Source: Plazaster borealis
Lineage: Eukaryota > Echinodermata > Asteroidea > Forcipulatida > Labidiasteridae
Assembly (NCBI GenBank): GCA_021014325.1
Contig: CM037467.1
Coordinates: forward strand, 2,790,001-2,854,000
Length of the DNA: 64,000 bases
Direction: 5' to 3'
Both the position numbers and the translations under genes were made by a program. The notes under the pieces are model-generated. The model had not been told where the DNA came from, searched no databases, and saw only the letters and a program-made list of their open reading frames with translations. Shown here piece after piece: positions 21,601-30,600 of the stretch (positions are counted from its first letter, which is position 1; the number at the start of each line of letters is the position of its first letter).

Positions 21601-24600
21601 AAAGGAAACAGTAACCTAAAATAGAACTTAGAAAGTTAAGACATTTGATCCTAGAGGAAGGTAATCACTTTTGTCTTTAAGACACATCTTGAGAGGCAGG
21701 GAAAACCGACGCTGGGAGGGAGTTCCACAGTCGACTTGTCCTTTGAATGGTTTGTCAACTCAAGCGCAAATTTTAATGAAAGTAGGTAGTCAGTCTCCTG
21801 AAGATGACTAGAGCCGGCTAGTTGAAACGTTGAGACCATTAAGAACCAACTCCGCAGCAGTGAAGTTAATAACGAAAATTCCCCTCGATCCACTCAAAGA
21901 ACTCACTCTGCGGCAGTGAAGTTAAAAACGAGAAGTTCCCTCGATCCACTTATCGAAAGTAGTAGTCCCTGCCGATTTCCTACCTTCCACCCAGGTAGTA
22001 GTTAATGAGCAGGTAAGTTCTTTTCAAAACTAAGTAGTCTCCCGAATTCTGAAATCTACTCCGCAGCAGTCGCAGCAGTAGAATAAACAGCAAGACAAGT
22101 TCTCAAAGAACAAATCTACACAGCAAAGTACATTTACAGATATACACATGCTGTTACCGCAAACCGAATACACATTGAAAGTACATGTAGGTAGGTTTAA
22201 AAAGGTTATATATACATGTAGTACACCAATGGTTTGAAAGAGCAGGGCAACCAAGGATATGGCCCAAGTGGCCGCCGTGTAAATCAAGGCCTGTTGTGCA
22301 TGTGTGAACCCTTTTGAAATATATCTGTACATAATGTATATTAGACTGAAACAAATAAATCAAGCACTGCACTTACTCAAACCGTCAACCTCCTTCTCGT
22401 TGTCGAATACATGTGATACTGCACTACCAGTAAGCATGAGGTTGATAAGACTTTGACTGCAAGGAAACATGAAATAGGTCAATTCGTTCAGAAATTATAA
22501 ATTGGAAATGTCAAAGTCAAAGTTAAAGGCATGGCCATAGATTGGTAAATACTCCGAAAATTAATGACCATAAAAACTTACTTGGTGAGAAGCACTGCAG
22601 CTGTGTATATATTTACGTTTAATACAAAATACACAAACAAAAACAAAAATCCGAGTTGGAACACCTGAAAAAGAGGGCCTTGCAACATGAGGGCGCTCTT
22701 CCCAAGTTAGTGGGCGTGGCCAGCTGCTTCATGTCTAAATGTGCCCAAATCCTGGACCCTGCAGGGGGGCTGGGCAGCTCGTCCCTGGACCAGGCTATCA
22801 GACAGTCAGCACAAGCTTCTCGCTCCGCTGTGTGTCTCTACTTCCAAATTTAAAATGTTTGCAGTGAAGTTGTCATAGACCCCATGGTCTGAACATCCAA
22901 GAAAATGACTAATAACTTTTTGTCTTTGCATTCTCCTTTTTCCCACAGATATCCCCCTTTTTAGTCTGCCTCAGTCCCACCTTTGATTTTGTCATTTGTG
23001 TTTCCAACCTCTTGTGTTTCCAGCCCCTTCCCCAAACCCCCCCTTGTCTCCTTCTTCATTGTTCATCCCTTGCTTTTGCTGTGTGCTTTCTGCTTCTCTC
23101 TCTCTCTTTTCATGTATTTCCACTTAACTGCTTCTGTTACACTAGTTTACCTGTTCATGTGTACTGTGTTGTCATTTAGCCTTTGAGAAAGACTCTGCTA
23201 GGGTCAAAACTCAGGCCGCTAACTATATTTTGCATGTGTACCATTGGTCCTTTTGGTTGGTATGCAGCTTGCAACAGCTAACTCTATTTTCAGATTTACA
23301 GACTCTCAGCGTAAGCTGTGATTTTACAGAAGACAACCTTTGACCTTACCTTCCGTGCCCATAGATGCCATCAATGAGAGGCTCGGTGGTATCTTCCACC
23401 TCCCGTCTAATTTGATCTAAACCCTGACGAGAAAAAAAAAGTCAGCCTAGTGGTAAATCCGACAGTTTGCCGATTTGGACAACAAAAACAGTTTTTATTT
23501 ATATTGTGTACACTCATCAAATGATTTTCAATACCCATAATTATTATTTTTGTTTTAAATATATAATAATAATAAATAATAATAACTAGTTCTTATATAG
23601 TGCTCCGACGGCTTTTTCAAACACAATATCAACTTCTACCCTTGCAGGTACCCATTTATACATCTTGCTCAAGAATACAAGTGCCATGACCGGGATTCGA
23701 ACCCCCACCCTGATGACTTAACCACCAGAACTTGAATACGATGCTCTAAACCACTCGGCCATGAAACCCTATATGACATCACATATTCATGTCAGTGCAA
23801 AAATGTCCTATCTCCTAAAATAGCACTTACGTAACGCACGACTTTGAATTTGTCAAAACGTTGTATCTCGCTTAAAATAGCCCCGGATGAACACACAAAA
23901 CATGTATGCGCTGAGATGCATTTTCGTGCAAGATACAATTTTTTTGCAAAATCAAGAACAGTACAATGTTTTTGCACTGACGCGACGGCATGTACTTGTA
24001 ATATTCATAAATGTGGAAAGTTTTGTGAATTTTCCTGAGAAACTTCCTCAATGAAATATTTTGCAAAACTTTGCTCCAAAGCCTCAGCGTTCCTTACCTT
24101 GGTTAACAGTACAGAATATAGGAACAACAGAAGACCTGAATCGGCCAGGAACATTTCATGCGATGATTCTAAACCTCTGTTGACTTCTTCAATAGAATCG
24201 AACGGTTGTAACCTTAAATTGAAATAGTTTAGAGGTTTTAAAATGTTAAATTTTTGTTTTAAAATAACAAAACAAAATCAAATTTTTAAATATTTGTCAG
24301 ATTTGAAGCTTTACTTGGTGGGAATACAATCTAGTCAGGTTTGTGGAGACACAATTTGTACATCTCTCTCTAGGAATTGTGGTGGTTTTGAAAAGATCCA
24401 ATAGTTTTACAACTCAACGTTTGGATCAGTATGCTCTGATCGTCTACAGGAGAAATGAACTCCACTGCTACTTCTCCTGAAGAAGGTCAAAGCATACTGA
24501 TTGAAACGTCCGGTTGTTAAACCACCGGTTCTTATCAGAATTCAGAACCTCCACAACTCATAGAAAGAGTTTTATGTGTCTCCGCAAACCTCCCTAGATT

Positions 24601-27600
24601 AAAATAACTTAAAAAGTGGAGTACTACTCTGTTCCAAACTCTCTTACCTCAAATTGGAGTGGAATATTCTATGGTTGTGCAACTCGCCCTGAGCTGCCTC
24701 TACGACGTTCTCAATAACTGCCCCTTCCTCCAGGATGGCGTCCTGTTTATCGTTCTTCAAGACCAGATAGTATCCTCCCCCGCTATTGACTGTCTGAAGC
24801 ACCTCTGTCATGGCAGCCAGGAGGAGAGCACGGCACTGATCCCCTGAATGGAGGAAAGGAATTTTTTTTTTTTAGATCATCGACAGCATATCAAGCCTAC
24901 TCTGGTGATTCGTTTTTGAAAGGGCAAGGGCACCAAGGCGTTTTCTCCTCAGTAAAGGGGCACCTCTATGAATAAACTGCAAATGGCTCTCTTGGTCTGC
25001 CCTGATACAGTCAGTAAAACTGCAAAGCCTGATGTTGTAAGGGCAATGCAGTTTTTCCTTCAAGAATGGCACCTACACATGTATGAAGATATTTAAATTT
25101 CTATTGGAAAGGACTATGGCAAAAGATCAGTGGCATGGAGATTCTCGATTGTCTCTGTGAATTACAATGACACTAGTTGCGACTATTGTTTTCAGTAGTT
25201 ATGGCGGCATGGTTAAAGGGCAGTTGAATAGTGGTAGTTGCGACTGGACACAGCAATCAATAGTTGCGACTTTGACAATAGTGGCACTGTTCGCCCATGC
25301 CTAATGTCAGGTATCCTGCCTGTATTACAACCTGAGAACTATGGTCTAGTCTGGTCTGCCCCCCCCCAAAAAAAAAAAAAATCTTCACGGAAACTGTCAT
25401 AGTTAATTTTGAATGCTCTGGTAATAATTTGGCAATTTGTTAAAGAGACTTTCAAGGCAAAATTTCTCCGAAAGGCTTGATTATAGTAGGAGTAACAAGT
25501 ATGAAATTGAAAACAAAACTTTGTGAAAATATACAACTAACTAATTAATATCAACAATATACATGTAGTATCATTTTCAGTTTCATTTTGGTTTGTTAAA
25601 GGCATCGTACACGTTTGGTAATTGTCAAAGACCAGTGTTCTCATTTGGTGTATCCCAACATATGCATAAAACAACAAGCCTGTGAAAATTTGGGCTCAAT
25701 TAGTCATCGAAGTTGCAAGAAAATGATGAAAGAAAAAACACCCTTGTTGTACAAATTTGTGTGCTTTCAGATAGGAATAAAAGGCTTCTAGCTAGAAGTT
25801 TTTTATTATTTTAGTGAGAAATTACCTCTTTCTCAAAAACTACGTTACTTCAGAGGGAGTCGTTTCTCACAATGTTTTATACTATCAACAGCTCTCTGTT
25901 GCTCGTTACCAAGTCAGTTTTTATGCTAATATATACTTTGAGTAAATACCAAACGTGTACGATACCTTTAACTCACAAGTTTACAAGCAAATAATAATGG
26001 GTATTTATGTAGCTTCACAGCAAACCTAGAACCGATAGCAACTCAAGCTAAACAGAAATAGAAAAGAGGATGTTTTAGTTCAAGGGAGGGTATACCTTTG
26101 GTAATTACTCCAAAAATTTATGACCTCAAAAACTTACTTGGTAAGAAGCACTGCAGCTGCTGCTAATGTATAACATTTTTTATATAACACCCAAGCAGAT
26201 CCTTGCCATTTGATTGGAGGATTGTCCGTCACGTGATAGCAAATAAACGTACCATTGCACGCTACGTCATTCACCGTGCATTTTTCGTTCCATTCACCGT
26301 GCATTTTTCGTTCCATCCGATTTGTTCTATTGCACGGTGCATACCACATCATTGCGTGCGCGTGTCTTTGATAATGCAGCAGTACAGTTACTGCAAGGCT
26401 ATACAAAAGGTGTCTCAAAATAGCAGTAGGCCCTTAGTCACTGTTAATCCAAACAAGCCGAACCAAAAGAAATGGGTCTAATGTCACAATTAAATATTGT
26501 ACGCTTTGTTTGTTTTGAAAGTTGTATCCTCCAATCAAAATGACAAAGACCTACTTGGATGTTATATAAAACAAATAATGAATGTTTTTCATTCGTGCAA
26601 TAGTGCGAATATTTTCATTCGTTGAAATATGGAATGTTCCATTCAACTCGGCTCCGCCTCGTTGAAAAAAACATTCCATCTTTCAACTCATGAAAATATT
26701 CGCACCATTGCACTCATAAACATTCATTAGTTGTATAATAACTGATTCCCTTCTAACGGATAGGTTTTAGAGAAAGGGATTAAAAACAATTTCAATCTGA
26801 GCAACATTTCATGCATGAAATGTCTCTCAGATTGTGTATTACAATTACGAATTACGATTCCTGTGCGGACATAACCACTCCAGATTTTCGGCGATATGTC
26901 AAAAAAGCTACCACCTTTTGAAATGAAATTTGCACAGATTAGTTTTATTGTATGGTATCTACATGTAGGATCAAAACAAACGAACGGTTCCAAAAACCGA
27001 CTTTGAGTCTTTGCCTTTAACAATTATTTTGTGACTTACCGTTGAGATGTCTCCATTCCACGGGAGGTTCTCCTTGGAATAGAAGAGCCTTAAGGATGAA
27101 CGCTTGTAAAGGAGCAATAACGGCACATGGCCCTCCTTCATGCTGTAATAGAGCTGTAGGCTCATGTTCACTGAATGTAAATCCTACAACCCAATAGATA
27201 AAATTTGTTTAATAATAAGGCCAAACAAAATAAATGTTGTGTTTATGGTAACCCGACCGACCTCAATTTTTTGCGGCCAAATTGCCGGTCTAAAAACTTT
27301 ATTCTAAATATTTTGTGAGTTGGTAAAATTTAAACTTCTTTCTAGCCCGCCGGGCGAGTCAAAACAAATTTCCTTTTCACAATAAATGAAGGATACGGTG
27401 GTTAAATCTCGAGAGATTATTTTTAAGTTCGTAAAATTGTTTTAACAAGTCTTAATATTTGCTAGATTTAATGTGGCCTCGATCGCGATTGCAATCGTGA
27501 TTGTTCATTTCAGTATACAAACGTTAAAACACGCATGCACATAACTACATGGTGCCGAGTATCCACCGGCACAACGTTCGGTCGCCTGCCGGTCGTCAAT

Positions 27601-30600
27601 GCACACACAACACACAGCAGGTCCAGAGTCCAACATTCCGCACGCTGTGATTGGCCGTTGAAATTTCCATATTCATAAGAAAACTTGGCTAGTCTCCAAC
27701 TCGGTACACGTTCATGAGTCGATTAAAGAATAGCTGCACAGTGTGGCGCACTCCTGCGGATTCAGTGCTATACACAGCCTTGGATTAAGGCTATTCAAAC
27801 GTCGACAACTTTTGCCGACAGAGGGCGATGCTGCATGCGGGGCAAAGTTCATTGAATTTGTTCCCAATGTGCGTCGTCGACCGATCGTGTAATCACAAAG
27901 ATTTCATTGCAAAAGAAGTTATATAAAACCAACCACAAATCCATTAAAATGGTTGTTGGTGGAAAAAGTATTATTAAGGGCAGAAATTAGGGGATTAGAT
28001 CGTCCAAAAACTTAATTTTGTGAACTTTTTTTTCTTTTTTTCTTTTTGTACGCTTCGAAAATTGGGTGGGCGACCCAAAATTGAATGGTTGAATCGCCCG
28101 GCCGGCCGACTAACTCCTGCCCAGCAACCCGGAGGTTCATCAGTCTGGGTAAAGTACAAGTAAGTGTACAACAATGGAATGAAAAATGTGAACAAAATAA
28201 CTACACCTCAAATTGAAAGTTGGTAAAATTGATATCAGCATTTAAAACATAGCCCTGATTGGTGAGATAACAAATTTCCTTGAAACTTCTGAAGCACTTG
28301 CAACTTGACCTCCTCTGTAATAGCCCATGTTATGTTTTTTTCTAAAGAGCCTAATAAACTTTCAGGGTTTACCACTTTCCAACATGACGATTTAAACTTT
28401 ATGAGTTGAACAAGATTAGTGTAATGGTAACAGGTGTAAAATATTAACAAATAAGTCGAAATTCAAGAACTAAAAAAAAAAAAAAATTTACAAAATTATT
28501 TTCCGACCTACCTACCTGGAATTTTATTCAGGCCGTTACCGTAAACACAACATTTATTTTGTTTGGCCTAATATAATACACAGTTCTTATATAGCGCTTT
28601 ATACTCCCGATGGGTGTTTCAAAAGCCCTCAGTATTTTTCCTACAAGGTAAGTGGAGTTACGTGTTAAAGTATGAGACCTACATGTATTCCTTTGCATAG
28701 CACCATATTGGTTTACAAGGTGCTGTGGCGCAATATGCAGCCAATCAAACCAGGAACACCGGGGCGAACCCCTTCTCTTTACGATAAGTGCACTGGGTTC
28801 TTTTACATGAATTAAACAACACACGGGACCTACGGCTTAACGTCCAATCCGAAGGACGAAGCATGTGGTTAAGTGTCTTGCTTAAGGACACAAGTATCAC
28901 GGCTGGGATTCGAACCCACACTCTGCTGATCAGAAACACCATCCGCTCGGCCACGACACCCACGTAATATCAGACATACGCCATGTTTCACTGGTCTTAG
29001 ATTCAAACTATAGACCGTACATGTACATGTACATATTACTCCTAGAACTATGAGGTTTGTTTCGCTACAGACCAATCCAAGTGCGCAAGTGCTACATGCC
29101 GCGCTGCCACCTGGGAATGCTGGCAGGGCAAGTTTTTGTGCACAAACACGTATGCAAAAAAACGTTGTCTTTTTAACTTTTTATTTGAATTAGGTGACTT
29201 TCTCAACGATTTACAGAATTTCCCTGACAGGACAGCATAACGATGTAATTTTCGATGGATATTTGCAACTAAACAGACAGAGTCCTGAAAACAGCGCAGA
29301 CAATACATGTAGGTTGCCTTTTAGTGTGATACTACACGGAAACTGCACTGTTTGGTATAAAATGTGTTACATCAGCAAGTTTTTTTCGACAGAATTTCAG
29401 TATTCACTTTCGAATAGTTTCAAATATTCAGTAAGTATATAATACATATCAGTTTCTTAAGCTGTCCTGTCAGGGAAATTGCGTAAATCGTTAAGAAAGA
29501 CACTTAATTCAAAGACTACCTTTTTGTAAACTTGAAGGGCAAAAAAGTTTCAAATAGGATTTAACAAGTGTATGCAGTGTATGCAGTAATAATAACCAAG
29601 TTTGTTATAATTACTCTACTTACTTGCAAATACAATACCAGATTAATTTCCCAAACCAAGTCTAACCATCAGTACGGGCGCACGCGCAAAAAAGAAGACT
29701 GTCCCTCAAACCGAAGAATACTTCAATCTCGCGGACATTTTCAGTCCCTAAATTCAGGGAATGTCTCCCATTTGAGAGACAACTTTTTTTCAATGCACTG
29801 AGCGGCCTTCAGATGGCCCCTGCGGCATTTGTATGTGTCAGAAATGGAATCCACGTCGAAAGACACCCTAGGTTGCCCGAGAATGTTGATTGGTTGGCCG
29901 AGTGTTTCTCGAATTGCGCGTGAGGTGCGAATTGTCACGATGCAGCCGCGTGAGACATCGCGCGCAATGAAATCGATTCTTTATCAAAACTGAATAATGA
30001 GTATCAAAACTTTAAGATTATAATGCTTTGCGCATTAGGGAAAAGAATCGATACTTGTTCTGAATGTTTATTCGATACTGTCGGTATTGACAACAATTTG
30101 CTGTTTTTCCAGAGCGTGCAATAATAATAAGTACATGAACAGTTCGGGAAATAATTATTATACAACAATAAATAATGACTGAGACCAGTGATGATATTGG
30201 AGAGACATAAGCTAGCAATGTTAGCAACACTGGAAGTAATAGCGAGATCATGTTCCTGTAACTTCAGACTTGCATTGCATGAACATGCCTCGAGGCTGAG
30301 GGACAGTCCAAGGTATGAGGGACAGTCTTCATTTTCGCGCGTGCGCCCGTACTGACCATGCTAAGTAACACAACATATTTACAGCCCTGGATTTTCGATT
30401 CTCTAGTCTCAATCATTAAAGGCATCGTACACGTTTGGTAATTGTCAAAGACCAGTGTTCTCACTTGGTGTATCCCAACATATGCATAAAATAACAAGCC
30501 TGTGAAAATTTGGGCTCAATTGGTCATCGAAGTTGCAGGAAAATGATGAAGAAAAAACACCCTTGTTGTACAATGTACAAATTTGTGTGCTTCCAGATAG

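Noticed and set aside
22030..22372. Minus-strand membrane protein (100 codons, hydrophobic)
   Set aside because: It lies in a MINDY3 intron on the same strand, has no domain or splice partners, and overlaps a second unrelated frame.
24659..24847. Plus-strand gene over MINDY3 exon 3
   Set aside because: It is the antisense shadow of a confirmed coding exon.
28572..28975. tRNA gene on the minus strand (A and B boxes present)
   Set aside because: The boxes are followed by a shared non-tRNA body found in at least two other places, and the acceptor stem does not pair. It is a tRNA-derived SINE.
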